DNA of 64,000 bases. It comes from Mycobacterium marseillense (GTDB lineage Bacteria > Actinomycetota > Actinomycetes > Mycobacteriales > Mycobacteriaceae). The number at the start of each line of letters is the position of its first letter. Within the stretch, counting starts at the first letter, position 1. Location of the stretch: NCBI RefSeq assembly GCF_010731675.1, contig NZ_AP022584.1, positions 2,542,001 through 2,606,000 on the forward strand, read 5' to 3'. The translations under genes and the position numbers were made by a program. The notes below the pieces were generated by a model. It did not search any database and was not told where the DNA came from. It was given only the letters and a program-made list of their open reading frames with translations. Shown here piece after piece: positions 1 to 8,195 of this stretch.

Positions 1-6
1 ACCGGC

Positions 7-375
7 TCAGCCCCGCAGCTCGGTCAGGTCCGCCGCGTCGACGCTGCGGTAGTGCTGGGCCACCCGGACCACCACCGTCAAGAACACCGCGGTGATCGCC
101 ACCCCGATGACCACCGCGGTGATGCAGAAGTTCTGCAGCACCGGATCGGCCACATTCCCGGCCACGAGGTCTTTTTGCGTACGCCCGGCCGGCAGGCCGG
201 CCAGCACCGGCGCGGTCGAATCGTTGCGGTAGGCCATCGACACCAGCAGCAGATACGTCGAGGACTCCATCAGTGACAGGCCCAGGACGATTTTGATCAG
301 GTTGCGCCGCGCCATCACCGCGAACAATCCGAGGCAGAACAACACCCCGGCGGCGACGTAGTTGGCGACGATCAT
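7..375 (-). CDS. mnhC: Mrp/Mnh-type antiporter subunit C (NuoK-like)
   Basis: A 122-residue membrane protein of the MnhC/MrpC family, the NuoK-like subunit of multi-subunit Na+(K+)/H+ antiporters of the plasma membrane. Three hydrophobic helices are visible (about residues 3-22, 28-48 and 80-105), with the family-typical charged turn after helix 1 (ARRNLIK). The start ATG at 375 overlaps the stop of the upstream subunit B gene in an ATGA arrangement, which fixes the start and indicates translational coupling. It is the last complete gene of the operon here; subunit D would lie beyond the left edge. Family assignment is secure, the transported ion cannot be read from sequence. Confidence 0.85.
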   Translation of the reverse strand: MIVANYVAAGVLFCLGLFAVMARRNLIKIVLGLSLMESSTYLLLVSMAYRNDSTAPVLAGLPAGRTQKDLVAGNVADPVLQNFCITAVVIGVAITAVFLTVVVRVAQHYRSVDAADLTELRG

Positions 376-1301
376 GACTCGTCCTCGTCGGGCGTCCAAT
401 CGTGTCCCATGCCGAGCAACGCGAACACCGCGATGGTGATGCCGGTGGCCACCTCCACCAACTCGGCCGCCGAGATCAACTGCAGGGTGCCACCGGCGCG
501 GATCGTTTGTTGCTGCGCCAGCGGGAGCCAGTTGTCCAGGAATGAGCCGGTCAGCCACATGCCGGCCAGGCCGACGGCGACAATGGCTGCGGCACCGGCC
601 ATTTCGGCGACCTCCAGTGTCGCCGGGCGTACCGCGGCGCGCACCGCGCGGTGCCCGAGCGCGGTGTAGAGCAAGATGACGCAGCCCGCCAGCACGACGC
701 CGGCGGGGAAACCGCCGCCGGGCGTGTAGCCCCACGCCGCCAGGTAGACCCCGGCGACCGCCAGGATGACGGCGGCGACGCGCGCGCCCACCCGCACCGC
801 CACCGTCATCGCGACCGCCCGCTCCGGCGCGGGCGCGCCCAGCGCGTCGTCGTCGGCGTGCTCGGGCGCGGGCTCCGGCTCGTCTTGGCGCTCTTGGTCT
901 TCCGCCGAGCGCGCCTGCGACTCCTGCTCGTCGGGTCCCTCGTCGGGGTCGGCGTGCTCCTGCTCGACGCGTCCAGCGCTGGCTTCGCCGACGAACTCCG
1001 ATCGCGGCTCGCGGCCCCGGGAGAGCAGCAGCACCGCGACGACGGCGGCGAGCAACAAAAACGTCTCGCCGAACGTGTCGAAGGCCCTGCTGCCGTAGAC
1101 GACTTCGCTGACCACCTCGGTGGTCCCCCACCGCGGCAACGCGATCGCCATCGCGTGTCTTGCAATGTCCGGCAACGGGTTCGAACCGTCGGGCAGGGCC
1201 GTGAGGCCGACCGCGACGACGGCGCCCAAACCGCCGATCAGCAGCCCGCCCAGCCAGGGGCGATGCCAGCGGGCCTCGGGCGGCAATCGTCGATCAGTCA
1301 C
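372..1301 (-). CDS. mnhB: Mrp/Mnh-type antiporter subunit B (MbhE-MnhB fusion)
   Basis: Antiporter subunit of about 309 residues. The N-terminal part (about residues 15-100) resembles the MbhE segment, with hydrophobic helices around GGLLIGGLGAV and TFLLLAAVVAVLLL. The C-terminal part is the MnhB domain with the characteristic TPGGGFPAGV loop and four helices. Between them lies a strongly acidic hydrophilic linker of roughly 65 residues rich in Glu, Asp and Gln, unusual for a membrane subunit. A GTG at 1301 gives a short overlap with the preceding gene; an in-frame GTG at 1340 is possible but would overlap 47 bases of it. Part of the E-F-G-MbhD-B-C operon. Confidence 0.8.
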   Translation of the reverse strand: MTDRRLPPEARWHRPWLGGLLIGGLGAVVAVGLTALPDGSNPLPDIARHAMAIALPRWGTTEVVSEVVYGSRAFDTFGETFLLLAAVVAVLLLSRGREPRSEFVGEASAGRVEQEHADPDEGPDEQESQARSAEDQERQDEPEPAPEHADDDALGAPAPERAVAMTVAVRVGARVAAVILAVAGVYLAAWGYTPGGGFPAGVVLAGCVILLYTALGHRAVRAAVRPATLEVAEMAGAAAIVAVGLAGMWLTGSFLDNWLPLAQQQTIRAGGTLQLISAAELVEVATGITIAVFALLGMGHDWTPDEDES

Positions 1302-1593
1302 CGCGACCGCCGCCGTCGTCGAGGGCCTCGCCCAAGTCACCGCGGTCGAAGACGTCGGTGCGAATTTTGCCGATGGCGATCAGATACAGGACCGGCTGGG
1401 CGATCGCGCCGACCGCAACCGTGGCCAGGGCGACGTCGGGTGCGGCCAGCACCACGAACAGCGCGCCCAGCACGGTGCCCATCGCCGACAGGGCCATCAC
1501 CGAGCCGGTGATGCTGCGCAGGAACACCACCAGCAGCGCACAGGCAACGATCAGCCCCAGGCACAGATAGTCAACCGCCCACAGCGAGGTCAC
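1294..1593 (-). CDS. MbhD-like antiporter subunit (DUF4040)
   Basis: A 99-residue membrane protein matching the MbhD/DUF4040 piece that in other bacteria is the C-terminal end of MnhA. Three hydrophobic helices are visible (LCLGLIVACALLVVFL; MGTVLGALFVVLAAPDVA; ATVAVGAIAQPVLYLIAI). The start is GTG at 1593, overlapping the stop of mnhG as GTGA. The presence of MbhD and MbhE as separate pieces means the antiporter follows the split Mbh/Mnh arrangement rather than a large MrpA. Confidence 0.8.
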   Translation of the reverse strand: MTSLWAVDYLCLGLIVACALLVVFLRSITGSVMALSAMGTVLGALFVVLAAPDVALATVAVGAIAQPVLYLIAIGKIRTDVFDRGDLGEALDDGGGRGD

Positions 1594-1958
1594 CGGCCGG
1601 CCCCGGGCCCGTCGGACGACCGTCCGAGCCGGTTCGGTTCATCGGTCACCGCGCCGCGCCACATCGGCACCCCGGTCTTGTACGCCGCGCGCGCCAATGC
1701 GTGCGCGGCAATGGGGTTGACCAGCAGGAGCAACACGGCGACCAGCAGTGCCCTCGAGCCGTACTCAGTGAGGGGGCCTTTGGCCACCGCCAGCCCGGCC
1801 AACAGCGGTACCGCGCCGGCGGTGATCGTCTTGGACGAGCACTGGATTCGCGTGTAGACATCGGGCATGCGCAGGATGCCGATCGCCCCGCTCAGCGAAA
1901 AGAACACTCCCACAACGCATAAGACGATCACCAGCGTATCGGTAGCGGTGGAGTTCAC
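1590..1958 (-). CDS. mnhG: Mrp/Mnh-type antiporter subunit G
   Basis: A 122-residue membrane protein of the MnhG/PhaG family. It has three helices and the family signature GILRMPDVYTRIQ followed by a Lys-Thr stretch at about residues 29-45. The GTG start at 1958 overlaps the stop of mnhF by four bases. The C-terminal tail is basic and cytoplasmic-looking. Its job in the complex is structural; it is required for antiport in studied homologues. Confidence 0.85.
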   Translation of the reverse strand: MNSTATDTLVIVLCVVGVFFSLSGAIGILRMPDVYTRIQCSSKTITAGAVPLLAGLAVAKGPLTEYGSRALLVAVLLLLVNPIAAHALARAAYKTGVPMWRGAVTDEPNRLGRSSDGPGAGR

Positions 1959-2215
1959 AGTAGGCCCCGCTCCAGGAACCGCGCCCACACCAGCGCACCG
2001 AGGTAGCTGAACGAAGCCAGCCACAGCGCCACGTCCAGATAAATGGGCCGGTCGGCGACGGCCGCGTAGAACAACACCACCAGCGCGCACTGCGTGGAGA
2101 TGGTGTTCAGTGCGACCACCCGATCCGACACCGACGGCCCACGCGCCAGCCGGATCAGCAGCAGGCACGCCACCAGCAGCTGCGCGATGCAGACCCCCGA
2201 AAGCACGCCGCTCAT
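1955..2215 (-). CDS. mnhF: Mrp/Mnh-type antiporter subunit F
   Basis: An 86-residue protein with three transmembrane helices, typical of MnhF/PhaF. The conserved GPSVSDRVVALNT stretch (about residues 26-38) is the family hallmark. ATG at 2215 overlaps the end of mnhE by four bases. Same operon and coupling as its neighbours. Confidence 0.88.
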   Translation of the reverse strand: MSGVLSGVCIAQLLVACLLLIRLARGPSVSDRVVALNTISTQCALVVLFYAAVADRPIYLDVALWLASFSYLGALVWARFLERGLL

Positions 2216-2727
2216 TGGCTTCTCCCGCCTCGATGCCGGGTCACGGCGATCACACGCCTTTCCAGCGGCCCGTTCACCGATTCCCGCGCCGGGCCCTGCG
2301 GCACGGCCATTGCGTGATATTGCAACAGGCGCCGGCCGCGATCGAGGTCGACGAACTGGTTGTCTACCACCAAGGACGTCAGCAGCCCCGTCGCGGCGAG
2401 TTCCCCGTCCGACCGCGCCTGCGTCTCCACGATGATCATGCCGGAACGCAGCGGCCGCGACGGCGACAAGATGCGGCGGGTCAGCGACAGGTTGGCCACC
2501 ACGATGCGCGCCGCGCAGGCGGCCGCGAGCATGGCCAGCGCGGCGAGGCGGCGCGGCGTCAGTGCCGACCACGGCCCGGGCACCGGCCCCAACGGGGCGA
2601 GGGCGAACCCGCAGCCCGCCGCGACCACCAGGCCGACCAGCAGGTTTTCCGCCGTCGGGGTCCACGTCAGCAGGATCCACACCGCGAAAGCCCACGCCGT
2701 CAGCGCCACCACCCGCTGCGCACGCAC
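2212..2727 (-). CDS. mnhE: Mrp/Mnh-type antiporter subunit E
   Basis: A 171-residue MnhE family protein and the first gene of the operon in this window. Hydrophobic N-terminal helices (about residues 8-50) are followed by the cytoplasmic domain with TRRILSPSRPLRSGMIIVE and a VDNQF motif typical of the family. The start is GTG at 2727. Genes E-F-G-MbhD-B-C follow with overlaps throughout, so they should be translated as one transcript. The promoter must lie in 2728-3052, shared with the divergent hemophore gene. Confidence 0.85.
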   Translation of the reverse strand: MRAQRVVALTAWAFAVWILLTWTPTAENLLVGLVVAAGCGFALAPLGPVPGPWSALTPRRLAALAMLAAACAARIVVANLSLTRRILSPSRPLRSGMIIVETQARSDGELAATGLLTSLVVDNQFVDLDRGRRLLQYHAMAVPQGPARESVNGPLERRVIAVTRHRGGRSQ

Positions 2728-3052
2728 CGCAAGCCCACCTTTCGCCCTCGTATCGCGGGGACGTCCCGGGATACCCGTCGCGCGGGATGGTCAATCGTCG
2801 GCAATAGCCGCACCGCGGAATAACGATTGCGTCACGATCGACATCACGATTCGTTAAGAACGGGGGCACTTTCTTAGAAATTTGCCGACCGTTTGACCGT
2901 TCGCTTAGCAAAGGCCGTCCCAACAGCCCCAACAGTCCCGGCGTTCGTCGTGAGCGAACATCGCCACTGTTCGCTTCCGCTACTTTGGATTTCGAGGATC
3001 GGGAGCCTCAGTCGAGAGCAAAACCATTTCGTTTCGAAGGACAACAAACACC
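2728..3052. other. Divergent intergenic region between mnhE and the hemophore-like gene
   Basis: A 325-base gap between divergent genes, with no convincing ORF. It is locally AT-rich at 2830-2895 and 3010-3052. It must hold both promoters. The one clear element is the inverted repeat at 2953-2975. A further GTTCGCT half-site lies at 2899-2905. Confidence 0.6.
2953..2975. promoter_or_regulatory. Perfect inverted repeat, candidate operator
   Basis: AGCGAACA and TGTTCGCT form perfect 8-bp arms with a 7-base spacer, 78 bases before the hemophore-like start codon. A third GTTCGCT half-site sits about 50 bases upstream. The arrangement fits a dimeric repressor site (TetR-like in size). It is not the SOS box (spacer differs) and does not match the IdeR consensus. 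The regulator is unknown. Confidence 0.45.
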
Positions 3053-3451
3053 ATGAAAATCAGCAGTATTGTCGCGCGCCGTCATGTTGCCGGAATCAGC
3101 GCCGGCTGCCTGCTCGGGGGACTGGCCATGGGCATCGTCGGCGCACCGTCGGCGGCCGCGGCACCCGACTGCAGCCCCGCCGGTGTGAACTCCACCGTCT
3201 CCTCGGTGCAGGGATCGGCCGAGCAGTATCTGGCGGCGCACCCGGGAGCCAACCAAGTGGTCACGGCCGCCTACGGCCAGCCGCGTCCGGAGGCCGCATC
3301 GAGCCTGCGCAGCTACTTCACCGACCACCCGCAGGAGTACTTCGACCTGCGCGGCATCCTGGCACCGATCGGCGACACCGAACGGCAGTGCAACGTCACC
3401 GCCCTGCCGCCGAACCTGGAGTCGGCCTACCACGAGTTCATGGCCGGCTGA
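3053..3451 (+). CDS. Secreted hemophore-related / haem-binding protein
   Basis: A 132-residue exported protein. A Sec-type signal peptide occupies about residues 1-37, with a basic start, a hydrophobic stretch and an AAA-AP cleavage region. The mature part has the layout of the mycobacterial hemophore-related family (Rv0203-like): two cysteines (in PDCSP near the new N-terminus and RQCNV near the C-terminus), an all-helical character, and the conserved YLAAHPGANQ and FTDHPQEY segments. Family members bind haem outside the cell and hand it to MmpL transporters; whether this one binds haem is inferred. The gene stands alone, with a strong terminator directly behind it. Confidence 0.8.
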   Translation: MKISSIVARRHVAGISAGCLLGGLAMGIVGAPSAAAAPDCSPAGVNSTVSSVQGSAEQYLAAHPGANQVVTAAYGQPRPEAASSLRSYFTDHPQEYFDLRGILAPIGDTERQCNVTALPPNLESAYHEFMAG

Positions 3452-3462
3452 TCCAGCCCACG

Positions 3463-3513
3463 AGACGACCCGCCACCGTCCGGTTCGCCGGACTTGGCGG
3501 GTCGTCTTCTTTT
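3463..3513 (+). terminator. Intrinsic terminator with UUCG-capped hairpin
   Basis: AGACGACCCGCCA (3463-3475) pairs perfectly with TGGCGGGTCGTCT (3495-3507). Inside it GTCCGG-TTCG-CCGGAC (3478-3493) makes a second stem closed by a TTCG tetraloop. A TCTTCTTTT tract follows. This is an unusually complete intrinsic terminator for a mycobacterium and ends the hemophore transcript. Confidence 0.85.
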
Positions 3514-3603
3514 GGGTCACGACGCACGGTGTGAACGCCTTTGCGGGCGGGTATTTCTGGCGAATATCGGTGCGGCCGGCAAACGAAACTGGAGGGCCCA
3601 AAG

Positions 3604-4653
3604 ATGCGACTGCGTCGCAGCGTGTTGAGCAAGCCCGGGATTGCGCGCAAACGTCGCGGCAAGGGCTTCGCCTACTACGACCCGGATGGCGCGGCGGTTT
3701 CCGATCCGGAAACCCTGCAACGCATCAAGGATCTCGTCATTCCGCCGGCGTGGAAGAAGGTCTGGATCTCGCCGTACCCCAACGGCCACATCCAGGCGGT
3801 CGGCGTCGACGCGGCCGGCCGCCGCCAGTACCTTTACCACTCCGCCTGGCAGCAGGAACGCGCCGAGGAGAAGTTCGACCGCGTGCTGGAACTGTCGACG
3901 CGGCTGCCCGCGTGGCGCGAAGCGATCGCCAAAGACCTTGCCCGCCAAGGCTTGACCCGCAAGCGGGTGCTGGCGCTCGCGCTGCGGCTGCTCGATCGCG
4001 GCTACTTCCGCGCCGGCGGCGAGCAATACGCCGAGGAACACGAGTCCTACGGGTTGTCCACCCTGTTGTGTGAACATGTCGTGGTCCGGCGTGACGCCGT
4101 CGAATTCGACTTTCCGGCCAAGAGCGGGGTCCGGCGCACCGTGGAAATCGAGGACGCCGACGTGGTCCGGGCGGTGCGCGCGTTGATGCGCCGGCCCAGC
4201 CGCACCGAACGCTTGCTGGTGTGCCGCAACGCTTCCGGGTGGATCGATGTGCGCGCCGACGACCTCAACGCCCGATTCAAAGAGTTGGCCGGCGACGACT
4301 ACACCGTCAAGGACCTGCGCACGTGGCATGGCACGGTGCTGGCGGCCGCGGCCTTCGCCGACGCCGACCCCGCCGTGTCGGGCCGGGTCGCCAAGCGCGT
4401 CGTGTCCGCCGTGATGAAAGAGGTGGCCGAGGAGCTGGGCAACACGCCGGCAGTGGCCCGCGGTTCCTACGTCGATCCCCGCGTCGTCGACGGCTATGAG
4501 CAGGGATTGACCATCGCCGCGGCGGCCCGCCGCGCCGAGCGCGCCCGCAAGCCCGACGTGGCCCAGGAGATTCTGGACAATGCCACGCGGGCGCTGATCC
4601 GGCGTGTGGCCAAGGCCGACAGCGCCTCGCCCGCCCTGCGCAAGACGGCGTGA
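3604..4653 (+). CDS. DNA topoisomerase IB (poxvirus-like)
   Basis: A 349-residue type IB topoisomerase. It would relax supercoils by nicking one strand through a 3'-phosphotyrosine. The N-terminal domain (about 1-90) carries YYDPDGAAV and IPPAW and resembles bacterial TopIB. In the catalytic domain KDLRTWHG (around residue 237) holds the Lys/Arg and His region, and the active-site tyrosine is Y289 in GSYVDP. The ATG at 3604 has GGAGGG eight bases before it; longer upstream reading frames lack this. The gene is monocistronic as far as can be seen. Confidence 0.88.
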   Translation: MRLRRSVLSKPGIARKRRGKGFAYYDPDGAAVSDPETLQRIKDLVIPPAWKKVWISPYPNGHIQAVGVDAAGRRQYLYHSAWQQERAEEKFDRVLELSTRLPAWREAIAKDLARQGLTRKRVLALALRLLDRGYFRAGGEQYAEEHESYGLSTLLCEHVVVRRDAVEFDFPAKSGVRRTVEIEDADVVRAVRALMRRPSRTERLLVCRNASGWIDVRADDLNARFKELAGDDYTVKDLRTWHGTVLAAAAFADADPAVSGRVAKRVVSAVMKEVAEELGNTPAVARGSYVDPRVVDGYEQGLTIAAAARRAERARKPDVAQEILDNATRALIRRVAKADSASPALRKTA

Positions 4654-4876
4654 GCGTCCCGCGACGGGCAGCTGTTAACTGGCTGTGAGTCGCCGGGCGG
4701 GCCCCTGATCGCGAATAACAACAGCGATTCGGGGTAATCCGGCACGTGTGGGAAGTGCCAACGCCGCCCATCCGCGGCATCCTGCCGTAGTCACACCTGC
4801 TTGCAGGCGGTTCAACCAACAGCCACACATGCCCACCCACCAGCACTGAAGATCCGTCTGCCCAGGAGGGAAAAAC

Positions 4877-6670
4877 ATGTCCAAACAAGAGGTCTCCGAC
4901 TACCTGCTGGAGCGGTTGCGGGCGTGGGGCGTCGAGCACGTGTTCGGCTATCCCGGTGACGGCATCAACGGGCTCCTCGCCGCATGGGGCCGGGCCGACA
5001 ACAAGCCCCAGTTCATCCAATCGCGCCATGAGGAGATGAGCGCCTTCGAGGCCGTCGGCTACGCGAAATTCACCGGCCGGGTCGGGGTGTGCGCGGCCAC
5101 GTCGGGCCCCGGCGCGGTCCACCTGCTCAACGGCCTCTACGACGCGAAACTCGATCACGTGCCGGTGGTGGCCATCGTCGGTCAAACCAACCGTAGCGCC
5201 ATGGGCGGGAACTACCAGCAGGAAATCGACCTGATGAGCCTGTTCAAGGACGTCGCCAGCGACTACGTCCAAATGGTCACCGTCCCCGAGCAATTGCCCA
5301 ACGTCCTAGACCGCGCGATCCGCATCGCGATGACCCAGCGGGCGCCGACGGCGCTGATCATCCCCAGCGACGTCCAGGAACTGCCGTACTCGCCGCCCGA
5401 GCACGCGTTCAAGATGGTGCCGTCCAGCCTGGGCATCGAGTACCCGGACATCGCCCCCGACGACGCCGCCCTCGCGCGCGCGGCCGACGTCCTCAACGCC
5501 GGCAAGAAGGTCGCCATGCTGGTGGGCACCGGCGCGCGCGGGGCCCACGAAGAGCTGGCCGAGGTCGCCGACCTGCTCGGCGCCGGCGCGGCCAAGGCAC
5601 TGTTGGGCAAGGACGTCCTGTCGGATGAATTGCCTTGGGTCACAGGATCTATCGGGTTGCTGGGGACGCGGCCGAGCTACGAGCTGATGATGGGCTGCGA
5701 CACGCTGCTCACGGTCGGATCCAGCTTCCCCTACACGCAGTTCCTGCCGCAGTTCGACCAGTGCCGGGCGGTGCAGATCGACGTCGACGGTCGGCTCATC
5801 GGGATGCGCTACCCCTACGAGGTCAACCTCGTCGCCGACGCGAAGACCGCACTGCGGGCCCTGATTCCGCACCTGCGCCGCAAGGAGGACCGGTCGTGGC
5901 GCGAAGGCGTCGAGAAGAACGTGGCGCGCTGGTGGGAGACCATGGACAAGGAAGCGATGGTCAGCGCCGACCCGATCAACCCCATGCGGCTGTTCTCCGA
6001 ACTGTCCCCGCAGCTGCCCGAGAATGCCATCGTCACAGCCGATTCCGGCTCGTCGGCCAACTGGTACGCGCGCAACCTGCGCTTCCGCGGCGACATGCGC
6101 GGCTCGCTGTCTGGCACGCTGGCGACGATGGGCCCCGGGGTGCCCTACGGCATCGGCGCGAAGTTCGGCCACCCGGACCGGCCGGTCATCGTGTTCGCCG
6201 GTGACGGCGCGATGCAGATGAACGGCATGGCCGAGCTGATCACGATCAAGCGCTACTGGAGCGAGTGGAAAGACCCTCGCCTGATCATCGCGATCCTGCA
6301 CAACAACGACCTCAACCAGGTCACCTGGGAGATGCGTGCGATGGCCGGCGCGCCGAAATTCGCTGAGTCCCAGAACCTTCCCGACGTCGACTTCGCCGCG
6401 TTCGCGGCCAGCCTGGGCCTGAACGCCATGGCCATCAAGGATCCGGACGAGTTGTCCGACGCGTGGCGCAATGCCTTGTCGGCCGACCGCCCGACCGTGT
6501 TGGACGTCTTCACCGATCCCGACATGCCGCCCATCCCGCCGCACGCCACGTGGGAGCAGTTCAAGTCGGCGACCGCGGCGGTGTTGGCCGGTGACGAGGA
6601 CCGAGTGGGCTTCGTCAAGGTCGGCCTGAAAACCAAAGTGCAGGAGTTCATGCCGCACAAGAAGAGCTGA
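4877..6670 (+). CDS. ThDP-dependent pyruvate oxidase-like enzyme
   Basis: A 597-residue thiamine diphosphate enzyme of the POX/acetolactate synthase superfamily, closest in look to pyruvate oxidases such as PoxB/YdaP. The order is the usual Pyr domain (1-180, catalytic Glu in SRHEE near residue 52), central FAD/DHAP-like domain (190-330) and PP domain. The ThDP/Mg motif GDG...NN spans about residues 440-470 (FAGDGAMQMNG ... LHNNDLN). AGGAGGG lies just before the ATG. The expected reaction is oxidative decarboxylation of pyruvate to acetate or acetyl phosphate; other 2-keto acids cannot be excluded. The C-terminal tail (EFMPHKKS) could be membrane-associating, as in PoxB. Confidence 0.8.
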   Translation: MSKQEVSDYLLERLRAWGVEHVFGYPGDGINGLLAAWGRADNKPQFIQSRHEEMSAFEAVGYAKFTGRVGVCAATSGPGAVHLLNGLYDAKLDHVPVVAIVGQTNRSAMGGNYQQEIDLMSLFKDVASDYVQMVTVPEQLPNVLDRAIRIAMTQRAPTALIIPSDVQELPYSPPEHAFKMVPSSLGIEYPDIAPDDAALARAADVLNAGKKVAMLVGTGARGAHEELAEVADLLGAGAAKALLGKDVLSDELPWVTGSIGLLGTRPSYELMMGCDTLLTVGSSFPYTQFLPQFDQCRAVQIDVDGRLIGMRYPYEVNLVADAKTALRALIPHLRRKEDRSWREGVEKNVARWWETMDKEAMVSADPINPMRLFSELSPQLPENAIVTADSGSSANWYARNLRFRGDMRGSLSGTLATMGPGVPYGIGAKFGHPDRPVIVFAGDGAMQMNGMAELITIKRYWSEWKDPRLIIAILHNNDLNQVTWEMRAMAGAPKFAESQNLPDVDFAAFAASLGLNAMAIKDPDELSDAWRNALSADRPTVLDVFTDPDMPPIPPHATWEQFKSATAAVLAGDEDRVGFVKVGLKTKVQEFMPHKKS

Positions 6671-6692
6671 CCCGGGCGGGTCAGCGGCCCGG

Positions 6693-7349
6693 TTACCCCA
6701 GCCCGGAACGCGCGGTGCGCAGGTCGTCGACGAACGACTGGTAGACCTCGTCGTGGCGGTCGCTGCGGTCGCGCAACACCGACGACGGATGAACGGTCGC
6801 CACCACGATCGGCTCGGACGCCGTTATCTCGACGGACGACGGGAGCTTCAGCTCCCGACCACGTTGCTCAGAGACCCGAAACGTGGTGCCCAGCAATGAC
6901 TGTGCGGCCGTTGCCCCCAGGCACACGATGACCTCGGGCTGTACGGCCTCGATCTCGGCGATCAGCCAGGGCCGGCAAGCGACCACTTCGGTGCGGCCCG
7001 GCTTTTGGTGAATGCGACGTTTGCCGCCCTTGCGGGTGAACTTGAAATGCTTGACCGCATTGGTCTGATAGGTCAGCACCGGGTCGATACCGGCGTCTTC
7101 GAGCGCCCGCGCGAGCAGCCGGCCGGCCGGGCCGACGAACGGCTCACCCGCGCGGTCCTCCTGATCACCGGGCTGCTCGCCCACCAGCATGATCGGCGCC
7201 CCGGAACGACCGTTGCCGAATACGGTCTGGGTGGCGTTTTCGAAAAGCGAACAGCCGTGGCATGTTTCGGCCGCGCTGCGCAGCGCATCGATGTCCCGCT
7301 CCTCGGGGAGGTAGCGGTCGGCGCCGGGGGCCTTCGCGGTGGCGGTCAT
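6693..7349 (-). CDS. udgX: Uracil-DNA glycosylase UdgX
   Basis: A 218-residue uracil-DNA glycosylase superfamily member of the UdgX class. Visible motifs are the iron-sulfur cysteines (C30 and C33, with later ones in VACRPW and IVCLG), GEQPGDQED (motif I, 57-65), the UdgX-only insertion KRRIH (110-114) and VHPSSVLR (motif II). In Mycobacterium smegmatis UdgX the histidine of KRRIH becomes covalently linked to the deoxyribose after uracil release, so H114 is the expected suicide residue. ATG at 7349 gives the family's usual length; an upstream start at 7385 would read through an inverted repeat. Confidence 0.9.
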   Translation of the reverse strand: MTATAKAPGADRYLPEERDIDALRSAAETCHGCSLFENATQTVFGNGRSGAPIMLVGEQPGDQEDRAGEPFVGPAGRLLARALEDAGIDPVLTYQTNAVKHFKFTRKGGKRRIHQKPGRTEVVACRPWLIAEIEAVQPEVIVCLGATAAQSLLGTTFRVSEQRGRELKLPSSVEITASEPIVVATVHPSSVLRDRSDRHDEVYQSFVDDLRTARSGLG

Positions 7350-7365
7350 GAGAATGTGGCGGCGT

Positions 7366-7400
7366 GGGTACCCCCGCTCCCCCACCGAGCGGGGGTACCC
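7366..7400. terminator. 14-bp perfect inverted repeat between hemerythrin-like gene and udgX
   Basis: GGGTACCCCCGCTC (7366-7379) pairs exactly with GAGCGGGGGTACCC (7387-7400) around a 7-base loop. It lies behind the hemerythrin-like gene, read on the minus strand, and just before udgX. There is no U-tract, so it could be a mycobacterial-style terminator or a dispersed palindromic repeat. Confidence 0.55.
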
Positions 7401-7416
7401 AGCCTCGGGTGGCTCG

Positions 7417-7977
7417 TCAGCCCTTGCCCACGATGGCGTCGCGGGCGCGGTCGAGCATCGCCGCGAACGGTCCCGCGGCCAGGTTGGCCACCTGGGATTC
7501 CACCCCGGCGTGCGGCCGGGTGGGTGCGATGGCTTCGGCGAGCTGCGCGGCGCGGCCCATCCGTTCGAGCTCGTCTGCGCTCAATTTCTCGCCCAGCTTG
7601 GCGAATTCGTCGTGCTCCTCGTGCTCGGCGTGGTCGATCACCGCGTCGCGCAGCTTGGTCAGTTCGCGGGTGAATTCCTCGCTGTCGACATCGAGTTTTT
7701 CCAGCTGCTGCAAAACGGTTTTGGCCTCGTGCTCTTCGTGTAGCCGCTTGTCGACGACCGCGGTGCCGCCCGAAATCTTGCGCTTGGCACGGGGGTGAAC
7801 GATTTCCTCCTCCGCGGTTTCGTGCACGGCAAGCAGTCGCCGAAGCTCGACGAAGGCCTTCTCGCGTGCTTTGCCGGACGCAGCCAGGGTTTCGGCGAAC
7901 ATCGCCTTGATCTGCTCGTGCTGGCTGACGAGAAAGTCGACCACGTCGGTGGGCGACGTGATGGCAGTGCGTGCCAT
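7417..7977 (-). CDS. Hemerythrin HHE-domain protein
   Basis: A 186-residue all-helical protein with a hemerythrin/HHE cation-binding domain over about residues 8-135. The iron-ligand pattern is visible as SQHEQ, AVHETAEEE, HEEHEA and DHAEHEEHDE. Such mycobacterial proteins carry a di-iron centre and are linked to oxygen, NO or peroxide handling; the specific role here is not readable. The C-terminal 50 residues are Ala/Pro-rich. It points the same way as udgX, separated by the strong hairpin. Confidence 0.85.
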   Translation of the reverse strand: MARTAITSPTDVVDFLVSQHEQIKAMFAETLAASGKAREKAFVELRRLLAVHETAEEEIVHPRAKRKISGGTAVVDKRLHEEHEAKTVLQQLEKLDVDSEEFTRELTKLRDAVIDHAEHEEHDEFAKLGEKLSADELERMGRAAQLAEAIAPTRPHAGVESQVANLAAGPFAAMLDRARDAIVGKG

Positions 7978-8195
7978 GGTGTCCCTCCCATCTTCCTTGG
8001 TTCGACGCGCAGGGCTGTTGCGCGCTCACCGAAGCGGCTACCCGGCGAAATCGGCCGTCAAACGGGTGTGGCCGCGCCCGGGCGGGGTATGTGCTCAGCA
8101 TCGCCCGGCCGCGCCTGGACCGCCTCGGTTCCGGCGCGGGCCCCCGGTCATCGGCTACATTGCGGGCAGGTTCTCCCCGCTAAGGAGGCACCGGC

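Noticed and set aside
4654..4876. Small gene between topoisomerase IB and the ThDP enzyme
   Set aside because: Short open frames here have no ribosome site or plausible protein composition; treated as a promoter gap.
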